This document shows, one piece after another, positions 1 through 6,056 of a stretch of 10,657 nucleotides of DNA. Position 1 is the stretch's first letter. Every line of letters begins with the position of its first letter. The position numbers and the translations under genes are program-made. Location of the stretch: contig JAABRJ010000486.1 in the NCBI GenBank assembly GCA_011390985.1, forward strand, positions 1-10,657. The letters run 5' to 3'. The notes beneath the pieces were generated by a model that did not search any database, had not been told where the DNA came from, and saw nothing but the letters and a program-made list of their open reading frames with translations. The stretch comes from Desulfobacteraceae bacterium. Lineage in GTDB: Bacteria; Desulfobacterota; Desulfobacteria; Desulfobacterales; JAABRJ01.

Positions 1-2
1 TC

Positions 3-1010
3 CGCGTCGAAGACGCCGTGGGCAGCGTTTTGGCCCACGACATGACCCGCATCATCCCCGGCCGGTTCAAGGGCGTGGGGTTCAAGAAAGGCCACGTCGT
101 CACCGCGGCCGACATTCCCGAACTGCTCAAGATGGGCAAGAGCCACCTTTACGTACTGGAACTGTCACCCGACGACCTGCACGAGGACGAGGCCGCGCTG
201 CGGATCGCGGCGGCGGTTTCGGGCCCGAACCTCGCCTGGGGGTCGCCCTGCGAAGGAAAATCCAGCATTCAGAGCACCTGCGACGGGCTACTGCGGGTCA
301 ACGTCCCGGGCCTGGGGGCGATCAATCAGATCGGCGATTTGATCCTGGCCACCCTCAAAACCGGCACGCCGTGCCGCCGGGGCCAGACCGTGGCCGCCAC
401 CCGCATCATCCCCCTGACCATTTCCCGCGGGCGGATCGAAGCCCTGGAAGCCCTGGCCGCAGCCGCGGCCCCCGTGCTGGAGATCAAAGCTTACAGACTG
501 ATGCGCTTCGGCGGGCTGGTGACCGGGTCGGAAATTCACGCGGGCTTGATCCGGGACGAGTTCGACCGCTACGTCGGGCAAAAAGCCCGGGACTTCGGCT
601 GTACTTTGGTTCGAAAGATCATTGTCCCCGACGACCCCGGGCGGATCGCCGCCGCGCTGCGCGAACTGGCGGACCTCGGCTGCGAGCTGATCCTGACCAC
701 CGGCGGTCTCTCGGTGGACCCCGACGATGTCACGCGCATGGGCGTCCGTCTGGCCGGGGCCGAGATCATCGCTTACGGCAGCCCGATTCTGCCCGGCGCC
801 ATGTTCCTTTACGCGCGCCTCGACGAAACCCAGATCCTGGGTCTGCCGGCCTGTGTCTACTACCACCCCACCACGGTCTTTGACCTGATGCTGCCGCGGG
901 TGCTGGCCGGTGAAACCATCACCCGCGAGACCATCGCCGACATGGGCCACGGCGGCCTGTGCCTGGGCTGCCCCGAGTGTCGTTACCCGATATGCCCCTT
1001 CGGCCGATAG
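3..1010 (+). CDS. Molybdopterin-binding protein (MoeA/MoaB-like), 5' partial
   Basis: This gene is cut by the left edge; the first complete codon is at 3. The GTG at 18 is probably not the start, because the codons before it (RVEDA) read directly into a typical N-terminal block (AVGSVLAHDMTRI, then PGRFKGVGFKKGH). The N-terminal part resembles the small lead domain of this family. From about residue 150 (counted from 18) there is a MoCF-type molybdopterin-binding fold, with LILTTGG at 224-230, a following LSVDPDDVTR segment, GSPILPG at 254-260 and a GLPACVYYHPT segment near 275. The tail carries Cys315, Cys318, Cys321 and Cys326 (CLGCPECRYPICPFGR), a pattern that could bind a metal. Related proteins in sulfate reducers are annotated as molybdopterin-binding and may serve molybdenum or tungsten enzymes such as formate dehydrogenase. 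The exact role is inferred. It ends in TAG. Confidence 0.8.
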   Translation, partial: RVEDAVGSVLAHDMTRIIPGRFKGVGFKKGHVVTAADIPELLKMGKSHLYVLELSPDDLHEDEAALRIAAAVSGPNLAWGSPCEGKSSIQSTCDGLLRVNVPGLGAINQIGDLILATLKTGTPCRRGQTVAATRIIPLTISRGRIEALEALAAAAAPVLEIKAYRLMRFGGLVTGSEIHAGLIRDEFDRYVGQKARDFGCTLVRKIIVPDDPGRIAAALRELADLGCELILTTGGLSVDPDDVTRMGVRLAGAEIIAYGSPILPGAMFLYARLDETQILGLPACVYYHPTTVFDLMLPRVLAGETITRETIADMGHGGLCLGCPECRYPICPFGR

Positions 1011-1279
1011 CAGCCGAAAAATGAGCGGCTTCAAGGCGATTAACGCCCCCCGGGTCTCCCGGTCTTGCCGGCCGCGGTGGCGGCCACCCGGACGCCAAGG
1101 ATCTATCCCTGCGTCCGGCGTGCACAACTTGACAAGTCTGCCGCGGCCATTAGGTTGATCTCAGCCGTCTGGTAGCGCCGAAAGCGCCCGGTCGCGGCAC
1201 GCCGGCCAAACCCCACCCGGCGGTTGCGGCCGCGTTTCAGCTGCTCCATTTTGATTACCCCCCTCGGAAGGAGGCCGCC
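1011..1279. other. Intergenic region with two short GC-rich hairpins
   Basis: No convincing gene lies in this 269-base gap. Two perfect short inverted repeats follow the upstream stop: CCGGG/CCCGG at 1050-1062 with a 3-base loop, and GGCCGC/GCGGCC at 1070-1085 with a 4-base loop. Neither is followed by a T-run, so an intrinsic terminator is not supported, although they could slow polymerase or protect an mRNA 3' end. The second half holds the candidate promoter at 1129-1156 and the ribosome binding site of the YceI gene (GGAAGGA, 1265-1271). Confidence 0.5.
1129..1156 (+). promoter_or_regulatory. Candidate sigma70-like promoter for the YceI gene pair
   Basis: A perfect -35 hexamer TTGACA lies at 1129-1134. 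With a 16-base spacer it is followed by TAGGTT at 1151-1156, a weak -10 match. This would place transcription start about 115 bases before the YceI start codon. The -10 is poor and the background is GC-rich, so this is only a candidate. Confidence 0.33.
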
Positions 1280-1873
1280 ATGCAAATCCAGTCATTTGCC
1301 GCCCGATTGACCGCCCTGTTTGCCGTCGCCCTGATGGCGGCGGCTGCAATTCCGGCTTTCGCCGCTGAAACCTATCAGGTGGATACCGCCCACACCTACG
1401 TTCTGTTCAAGGTCAAACACCTCGATATCGGGTATTCCTACGGGCGTTTCAACGGAGCCAGCGGCGAACTGCAATGGGACGACGCCACTGCGACGATCCG
1501 CTCCATCGCCATGCAGGTAAACGCCAAGGATGTTGACACGGATGTCGACAAGCGCGACCAGCATCTGCGAAGCGCCGACTTCTTCAACGTCGAAAAATTC
1601 ACCACCATCACCTTCAAGAGTACCGCGGTCAAAAAACTGGCTTCGGTCAGCTTTGAGATCGCCGGCGACCTGACCCTGCTCGGCCAAACACGGCCGGTGA
1701 CCGTCACCGCCCGTCAGACCGGAGCCGGCAAGGACCCCTGGGGCAAGTTCCGGCGGGGCTTCGAAACCGAATTTAGCATCAAGCGCAGTGACTGGGGGAT
1801 GGACTTCATGCTCGAAGGGGTCAGTGACGAGGTGGCCTTGACGGTCAGCGTCGAAGCTATCCTGCAACAATGA
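1280..1873 (+). CDS. YceI family periplasmic protein
   Basis: The product is a 197-residue exported protein of the YceI family, small lipocalin-like beta barrels that bind polyisoprenoid-type lipids in characterised members. A signal peptide is clear: a basic start, a hydrophobic stretch at about 10-25 and an AFA-type cleavage site at 28-29. The mature part shows the family hallmarks: YQVDTAHTYVLFKVKHL near 32-48, GRFNGASGEL at 55-64, the KRDQHLRSADFFNVEKF block at 91-107, ITFKST at 110-115, the GDLTLLGQTRPV strand at 129-140 and SIKRSDWGMDF at 166-176. Length is normal for the family. The ATG is preceded by a strong GGAAGGA. The next gene begins 9 bases after the TGA, so the two are probably co-transcribed. 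The family call is firm; the ligand and physiological role are unknown. Confidence 0.93.
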   Translation: MQIQSFAARLTALFAVALMAAAAIPAFAAETYQVDTAHTYVLFKVKHLDIGYSYGRFNGASGELQWDDATATIRSIAMQVNAKDVDTDVDKRDQHLRSADFFNVEKFTTITFKSTAVKKLASVSFEIAGDLTLLGQTRPVTVTARQTGAGKDPWGKFRRGFETEFSIKRSDWGMDFMLEGVSDEVALTVSVEAILQQ

Positions 1874-1882
1874 GAAAGCAGA

Positions 1883-2893
1883 ATGAGGGATTTTTTCAAA
1901 GCCGCCAAACCGTTTAAGGCCTTACTGGCCGGAGGCGCCTTGCTGCCGGTGCTCCTCGGCGCGCCGGCATTTGGTGAGGCGCCTGAAGCCGAACAGCTGA
2001 TCGTTTTCGTTCAGCCCGGCCTCTCCGAGGTGGATCGGGTGTTTCAAAGCGAACAGCTGCCCGCCATCCGCGAGGTCGCGTCCGACCTGGGGGTGCCGCT
2101 GCATGTTGTCGCGGCCGGAAGCGGCGCGCCCGCGGAAGTCGCCGTCACCCCGCTGATCGTGTTTCAAAACCACCGCGGCCGCTCCATCTACCAGGGGCGC
2201 ACGACCACGCCGGGCCGCATCCGCAACTTCATGCGCACCTCCCGTTTCGTCCCCCAAGGGGCAGCACCCAACCGCCGGGAGCGGATACCCGTCTGGCCAA
2301 ACGGCCGCAGCCGGGTCTGGGCGCCGCTGAAGGTGTCGGCGGTCACCGGCACCCAGCCGGCGGGCTACCGCCACGAGGCCTTTCTGGAAGAAGCGCTGGA
2401 GAGCATCGGCCGCGGTTTGACGCACTTTCAATTCCAGCCCGCGGCGGACCTGGGGCGCGCCGACCGGGGGTTTTACATGGACTTCTACCCCTGGCTGGCC
2501 CCGGACGGCACACTCTACCTCTCCCTGGCGCTGTATTCCCAGTTTGACTGCGAGTCCCCGATCTTCGAAAAAAAACAGGACCCGCTGATCGGGCCCTGGA
2601 AGGAGCGCCGGAAGCTCTTCGAGCAGGCCGCCGCACTGATGGAAGCCGCCGTGGTACGGCAGATCGGGAGTCCGGCGAGCGGTGACGCCTTCGATCCGGT
2701 GGCCGCTGCGGTCCCCCGCTTGAGCTGGGAGGAGATCGGTTTTCCGCTGCCCGCGGCGCCCGCCCGGGCGGGCGCCGACAGCATCCCGGATGTCGCCCTG
2801 GCACGCGTCTGGACCCTGGAAGGGCCCGGCCCCGACGACCCCCCGATGATCCAGTTCCGGTTTCCGGCGCCCCTGGACAACTATGCCGGGTAG
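1883..2893 (+). CDS. Exported thioredoxin-like/YceI-type protein, N-terminal part, ended by in-frame TAG
   Basis: This is a 336-residue open frame with a signal peptide (hydrophobic segment about 13-30, likely cleavage near AFG-EA at 31-32). Residues 38-125 look like a thioredoxin-type fold: an LIVFVQPG strand, a long helix and a VTPLIVFQNHRG segment whose Pro90 sits where thioredoxins keep their cis-proline. No CXXC is present, so redox activity is unlikely. Residues 135-300 are a domain I do not recognise, with aromatic stretches such as GFYMDFYPWL near 196-205. The frame stops at TAG (2891-2893) right after FRFPAPLDNYAG. The same frame then continues for 153 codons as a YceI-like domain, so the natural product was probably 490 residues. 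The ribosome binding site is weak, and the gene lies 9 bases behind the YceI gene, which suggests coupled translation. The fold call is inference from motifs. Confidence 0.65.
   Translation: MRDFFKAAKPFKALLAGGALLPVLLGAPAFGEAPEAEQLIVFVQPGLSEVDRVFQSEQLPAIREVASDLGVPLHVVAAGSGAPAEVAVTPLIVFQNHRGRSIYQGRTTTPGRIRNFMRTSRFVPQGAAPNRRERIPVWPNGRSRVWAPLKVSAVTGTQPAGYRHEAFLEEALESIGRGLTHFQFQPAADLGRADRGFYMDFYPWLAPDGTLYLSLALYSQFDCESPIFEKKQDPLIGPWKERRKLFEQAAALMEAAVVRQIGSPASGDAFDPVAAAVPRLSWEEIGFPLPAAPARAGADSIPDVALARVWTLEGPGPDDPPMIQFRFPAPLDNYAG
2891..2893 (+). other. In-frame amber (TAG) codon inside one reading frame
   Basis: The codon interrupts a continuous frame from 1883 to 3355 with no shift of phase. Protein on both sides reads as one protein (DNYAG, stop, VKGAAGRLSLPE). 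One base change from GAG, AAG, CAG, TGG, TCG, TTG or TAC/TAT would give it. Alternatives are a sequencing error, stop-codon readthrough or pyrrolysine insertion. No pyl gene is visible in this window. Confidence 0.85.
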
Positions 2894-2914
2894 GTCAAAG
2901 GGGCCGCGGGTCGC

Positions 2915-3355
2915 TTGTCGCTGCCGGAAACCCTCGTCGTGGACGGCACCACCGGGTTTGTCGAAGTCGACACGCGCCGCGCGGTCACCCTGGGGGAACC
3001 GGTGCTGGATGAGGCCGTCCGCGGCAGCGCCCTTTTGGGCGCCAGGACGTTTCCCCAAGCGCGCTTCGCTATCGAGACCGTCAGCGGCGACGGGCAGCCG
3101 CTTGCCTACGGGCGGCTGACGCCGGCGACGGTCACCGGCACTTTCACCCTGAAGGGCGCCAGCGTGCCGCTCGCGGTCGTTGCGGAATTCGAGCCGGTTA
3201 TTGGCGCGGACGGCGGCCCGCGGCTCCTGGTGCGCAGCGCCTTCCAGATCGATCTGCGGACCTTCGACATCGAGGGCGCCGACGGCCCCGAACCGGCCAA
3301 ATACACCCTGCTCCTTGACGTCAACCTCAAGCTCAAACCCGCCCCGGGAGAGTGA
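2915..3355 (+). CDS. YceI-like domain, C-terminal part of the amber-split gene
   Basis: This frame is in phase with the preceding gene and directly continues it; coding-like sequence begins at 2894, just after the TAG. As a separate protein it could begin at TTG 2915, with AAGGGG at 2898-2903 eleven bases before it, but it would have no signal peptide. The 146 residues resemble a YceI barrel: GFVEVDTRRAVTLGEPVLDEA followed by a charged block, FPQARFAIETV, GTFTLKGASVPLAVVAEFEP and a final AFQIDLRTFDIEGADG plus LLLDVNLKLKP strand pair. The motif layout parallels that of the 197-residue YceI protein encoded upstream, but is divergent. Without its own export signal this piece probably works only if the TAG is read through or absent in the real genome. 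Otherwise it is the dead end of a pseudogene. It ends in TGA. Confidence 0.6.
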   Translation: MSLPETLVVDGTTGFVEVDTRRAVTLGEPVLDEAVRGSALLGARTFPQARFAIETVSGDGQPLAYGRLTPATVTGTFTLKGASVPLAVVAEFEPVIGADGGPRLLVRSAFQIDLRTFDIEGADGPEPAKYTLLLDVNLKLKPAPGE

Positions 3356-3417
3356 GGCGCGCTGCCTATTCACCGCCCGCTGCGCGCGAAACGCAAAGAA
3401 CCCTGAGAAAGCTGTTT

Positions 3418-3445
3418 CGGTTTCCCGTCGTTGGCGGGAAAGCCG
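3418..3445. terminator. Hairpin between convergent genes, possible bidirectional terminator
   Basis: The arms TTTCCCGTC (3421-3429) and GGCGGGAAA (3433-3441) pair over nine positions, with one G-T pair and a GTT loop. CGG (3418-3420) and CCG (3443-3445) extend the stem past one bulged G. It lies between the TGA at 3355 and the stop of the opposing rrf2-like gene at 3465. The stem base is A/T, but no clear T-run follows on either strand, so efficiency is uncertain. Confidence 0.42.
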
Positions 3446-3464
3446 CAGGGCCCTGACCATCGGC

Positions 3465-3902
3465 CTACGCGCTGCCCGGGAGATCCTCTTTGTGGTGGAT
3501 CAGCATGCCGAGAGTGATGGTGTCCAGCCGCGCGAACATGGCCTGGCTGGCCTCGATCCAGACCCATCGCGAGAGGCAATCCCCGGCGTGGTTGCAGATG
3601 CCGCAGAGCTTGTCCCCGCGCTCGGCGCAATCGGTGATGGCCGTTTTGCCCTCCAGCACCCGGACAATGTCACCGATGCGGATCTCTTCCGGTGCCTTGG
3701 CCAGCTGATGCCCCCCGAACGGTCCCCGCTGGCTGTGGACGATTCCGGCCTTCTTGAGCTTGGGAATCAATTTTTCTAAATACTTCAATGATATATTTTG
3801 TCTTTTGGCGATATCGCCCAACGGCACGGGACCTTCTTGGCCGTGAATGGCCATGTCCAGAAGCATTCGGGTGCCGTATCGACTTTTGGTTGTCAGGTGC
3901 AT
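3465..3902 (-). CDS. rrf2: Rrf2 family transcriptional regulator, iron-sulfur type
   Basis: The product is a 145-residue Rrf2-family DNA-binding regulator. The start ATG at 3902 is chosen because MHLTTKSRYGTRMLLDMA is the canonical family N-terminus; an ATG at 3932 and a TTG at 4001 are in frame upstream. Neither ATG has a strong ribosome binding site. The winged helix includes PLGDIAKRQNIS (27-38) and SLKYLEKLIPKLKKAGIV (38-55), with wing residues GPFGGHQLAKAPEEI. Cys92, Cys100, Cys103 and Cys109 lie where family members such as IscR and NsrR bind an iron-sulfur cluster. In Desulfovibrio vulgaris, rrf2 lies at the end of the hmc operon and gave the family its name; loss of rrf1-rrf2 there raises hmc expression. 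The same position here argues for a redox-sensing regulator of hmc. It ends in TAG. Confidence 0.88.
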   Translation of the reverse strand: MHLTTKSRYGTRMLLDMAIHGQEGPVPLGDIAKRQNISLKYLEKLIPKLKKAGIVHSQRGPFGGHQLAKAPEEIRIGDIVRVLEGKTAITDCAERGDKLCGICNHAGDCLSRWVWIEASQAMFARLDTITLGMLIHHKEDLPGSA

Positions 3903-3942
3903 GACAAAGGTCTCGCTGATGGGGGAATGCATTGAGGTGGCG

Positions 3943-3962
3943 GATGCGCGCGCATACGCATC
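3943..3962. promoter_or_regulatory. Palindromic candidate operator upstream of rrf2
   Basis: A perfect 12-base palindrome ATGCGCGCGCAT lies at 3944-3955. It overlaps a second inverted repeat, GATGCG (3943-3948) with CGCATC (3957-3962). Both are 40-60 bases before the rrf2 ATG. On the - strand a TTGACA (4001-3996), overlapping the kinase stop codon, lies upstream; the possible -10 sequences behind it (AACCAT or CCATAA) are poor. An own promoter with autoregulation of rrf2 is possible but unproven. Confidence 0.25.
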
Positions 3963-3997
3963 GCGGTGGCTTATGGTTTCAGCACGAATCCGGTTTG

Positions 3998-5590
3998 TCA
4001 AGGGCTGTCGTCACCGTGCGCACAGGGAGGGGAGCCGAGTGGACCGGCGGGCGGATCGATGTGCAACTGGTCGGGTTCGGGGTTGCGGGGGGGCACCTCA
4101 TGTATCGGCAATTCCGATCCCGCGTGCTTGTCCGGGCGATGCCGGGGCAGGAGAATCAGAAAGCGCGTGCCTTGACCGGGCGATGACGTCACCCGGATGC
4201 TCCCCCCGTGCTGGGTGATCACATGGTTGGCGATGAACATTCCCAGCCCCGTGCCCTTTGATCCCTTGGAGGAAAAAAAGAGCGTAAACATCTTTTCCTG
4301 GGTCTCGCGATCCATGCCCATGCCGTTGTCGATCACTTCAAAGCAGATCCGGTCCGGGCCGTCGGGCCGGGCCTGAAACCAGACCTCATGATCGGATTGG
4401 CTTTGATCGTGAATGCAGGCCTCCACAGCGTTTTCGAGGAAATTGACCAGCGCCGCCTGCAGCCAGTTCGGGTCGGCTTCGCACATCCCGAGAGCCGGGT
4501 CGATATCGGTTTTTAAAGGAACCCGGTGACGCTCGGCCACCGGATAGACGGTGGCCACCACCGTGCGCGCCAGACGATGGGCGTCCACCTCCCGGTACTG
4601 CAATTCGCGGCTTTTGGCATAGTACAGGATTTCCAGCACCATCTTGCGGATGCGGTCGGTCATTTGACGAATCTGATCGAATGCGTGCTGAATCCGGTCG
4701 GGGTCCTGGCGCTTCAAGCCGGTCTCGAGCTGGTAAATCCCGCCGTCGAGCGCGGTCAGCATGCCCTTGACCCCATGGGACATGGAACCGAGCATCAGGC
4801 CTAAGGAAACCAGGTGGTCCTGGAGCTTGCGGATCTGGGTGATGTTGGTGGACATCTCCATCACCTGGGTGATATTGCCCCGTTCGTCGCGGATCGGGGC
4901 CGTCCATGTCAGCACGTTGTATTGGCGTCCGGACCTGGAGGTGACGATCTCTTCGGTCTGATGGGGCTTGCCGTCCTTGAAGGTGTCGGCCACCGGGCAG
5001 TTGGGGCACTGGGTGGAACGATGCTTGTAAACCTCGTAGCAAAAGGCCCCCACCTGCGTGCCAAAATCCTTCTTGAACAACCGGTTGGCGGCGGTGATGC
5101 GAAACCGGCGGTCCTGAACCGAAATGTAGCACGGCACCTCGTCGAAAAGCTGCTGGTAGGAAACCTGAGCCGTATGCAGGTCATCGAGCCGCGCCGTGTA
5201 GCGTTCTATTTTGGACTTGAGGGAAATCCACTCCCTGGCCTGCCGCAGAATATGGTCCAGCGCCAGGCTGTTGACCGGTTTGCTCAAAAATCCCAGGGCA
5301 TCGGAACCGAGCTGCTCCATGAACGGGGCTAAAAGTTCTTCCGCGGTAAAAACGATCAGTTGGGTCAGCGGCTGATCGGCCTTGAAACGGCGCAGCAACG
5401 CTATGCCTTTCACGCGGCCGGCGAAAATGGGATCGGCCAGGACGATCTTGTGGGCGTGTCTTTCAAACAAGCCTGCGGCGTCGGCCTCGCCTCCGGCGAT
5501 ATCCACGGCAAACTGTTGCCGCGCCAGATACGTGGCCAGCGCCTCGGCAAGCGAGGTGTCCGGGTCGATGATAAGCAGCGTTACAGTCAT
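3998..5590 (-). CDS. Receiver-PAS sensor histidine kinase
   Basis: The product is a 530-residue cytoplasmic hybrid kinase without membrane segments. Residues 1-118 are a receiver domain with acidic Asp9/Asp11, phosphoacceptor Asp53, Thr82 and Lys104. Residues about 140-255 are a PAS domain (LFDEVPCYISVQDRRFRI) with an insertion bearing Cys184, Cys195 and Cys198 (CYEV then CPNCPV), which could sense redox state or bind metal. The phosphoacceptor histidine is His272 in GSMSHGVKG. The ATPase domain shows the N box at NFLENAVEA (383-391), DNGMGM (421-426), and the F and G2 boxes in FTLFFSSKGSKGTGLGM (435-451). After about 484 there is a proline-rich tail of some 46 residues. Translation starts at ATG 5590 without a strong ribosome binding site, 55 bases after the response regulator. 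It probably phosphorylates that neighbour; this is inference from adjacency. Confidence 0.88.
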   Translation of the reverse strand: MTVTLLIIDPDTSLAEALATYLARQQFAVDIAGGEADAAGLFERHAHKIVLADPIFAGRVKGIALLRRFKADQPLTQLIVFTAEELLAPFMEQLGSDALGFLSKPVNSLALDHILRQAREWISLKSKIERYTARLDDLHTAQVSYQQLFDEVPCYISVQDRRFRITAANRLFKKDFGTQVGAFCYEVYKHRSTQCPNCPVADTFKDGKPHQTEEIVTSRSGRQYNVLTWTAPIRDERGNITQVMEMSTNITQIRKLQDHLVSLGLMLGSMSHGVKGMLTALDGGIYQLETGLKRQDPDRIQHAFDQIRQMTDRIRKMVLEILYYAKSRELQYREVDAHRLARTVVATVYPVAERHRVPLKTDIDPALGMCEADPNWLQAALVNFLENAVEACIHDQSQSDHEVWFQARPDGPDRICFEVIDNGMGMDRETQEKMFTLFFSSKGSKGTGLGMFIANHVITQHGGSIRVTSSPGQGTRFLILLPRHRPDKHAGSELPIHEVPPRNPEPDQLHIDPPAGPLGSPPCAHGDDSP

Positions 5591-5645
5591 TGGCTTGGCC
5601 AGCTATTTCGGATATCGGCGCTATCGGTTCGGATGTTGGCTTGCA

Positions 5646-5999
5646 TCACATCAGGGTGTCGCGCACGATTTTGAGCAACTGCTCCCGGTCGAAAGGCTTG
5701 GTGAGCGTGGCCACCGCCTTGCCGATGGCGTATTCGTTGCCGGACATGCCGCTGATGACGATCACCGGGGTGTTCTTGATTTCGGGATCCTGGCTCATTT
5801 TGCGGTAAAAGCGCGGCCCCCATTCACCCGGCATCTCCAGATCCAGGGTGATCAGATCGGGTTTTTCGCGGCGCGCCATCTCCAGACCGGTCTGGGCGTC
5901 CGGCGCATGACAGGTTTGGTAGCCGTGGTCCTCGAAGAGGGTCGTGAGGTAATCCACCACGTTGGGATCGTCATCCACCACCAGTATTTTGTGTCCCAT
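5646..5999 (-). CDS. rrf1: Single-domain response regulator, Rrf1-like
   Basis: The product is a stand-alone receiver of 117 residues with no output domain. The ATG at 5999 is preferred over 6041 because MGHKILVVDDDP is a standard receiver start and a GGAAGG site lies 8 bases before it. Key residues are complete: Asp9/Asp10, phosphoacceptor Asp53 in LDLEMPG, Ser83 in ISG and Lys101 in TKPF. It lies between the stress protein gene (57-base gap) and the kinase gene (55-base gap). The name follows Desulfovibrio vulgaris rrf1, a response-regulator gene directly behind hmcF and next to rrf2. Here other genes intervene, so orthology is likely but not certain. With no DNA-binding domain it probably acts through protein contact or a phosphorelay. 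Confidence 0.85.
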   Translation of the reverse strand: MGHKILVVDDDPNVVDYLTTLFEDHGYQTCHAPDAQTGLEMARREKPDLITLDLEMPGEWGPRFYRKMSQDPEIKNTPVIVISGMSGNEYAIGKAVATLTKPFDREQLLKIVRDTLM

Positions 6000-6056
6000 G
6001 TTGCATTCCTTCCATACGTCGATTGCGGGCACGATGGTCATGGCGCCCGATCGGCC

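Noticed and set aside
1050..1085. Intrinsic terminator after the molybdopterin-binding gene
   Set aside because: Two short perfect hairpins exist but neither is followed by a run of T.
1922..3460. Long open frame (512 codons) on the - strand opposite the thioredoxin-like/YceI gene
   Set aside because: It mirrors GC-rich codons of the + strand genes, has an arginine- and glycine-rich composition without recognisable motifs, and the + strand shows a signal peptide and domain motifs.
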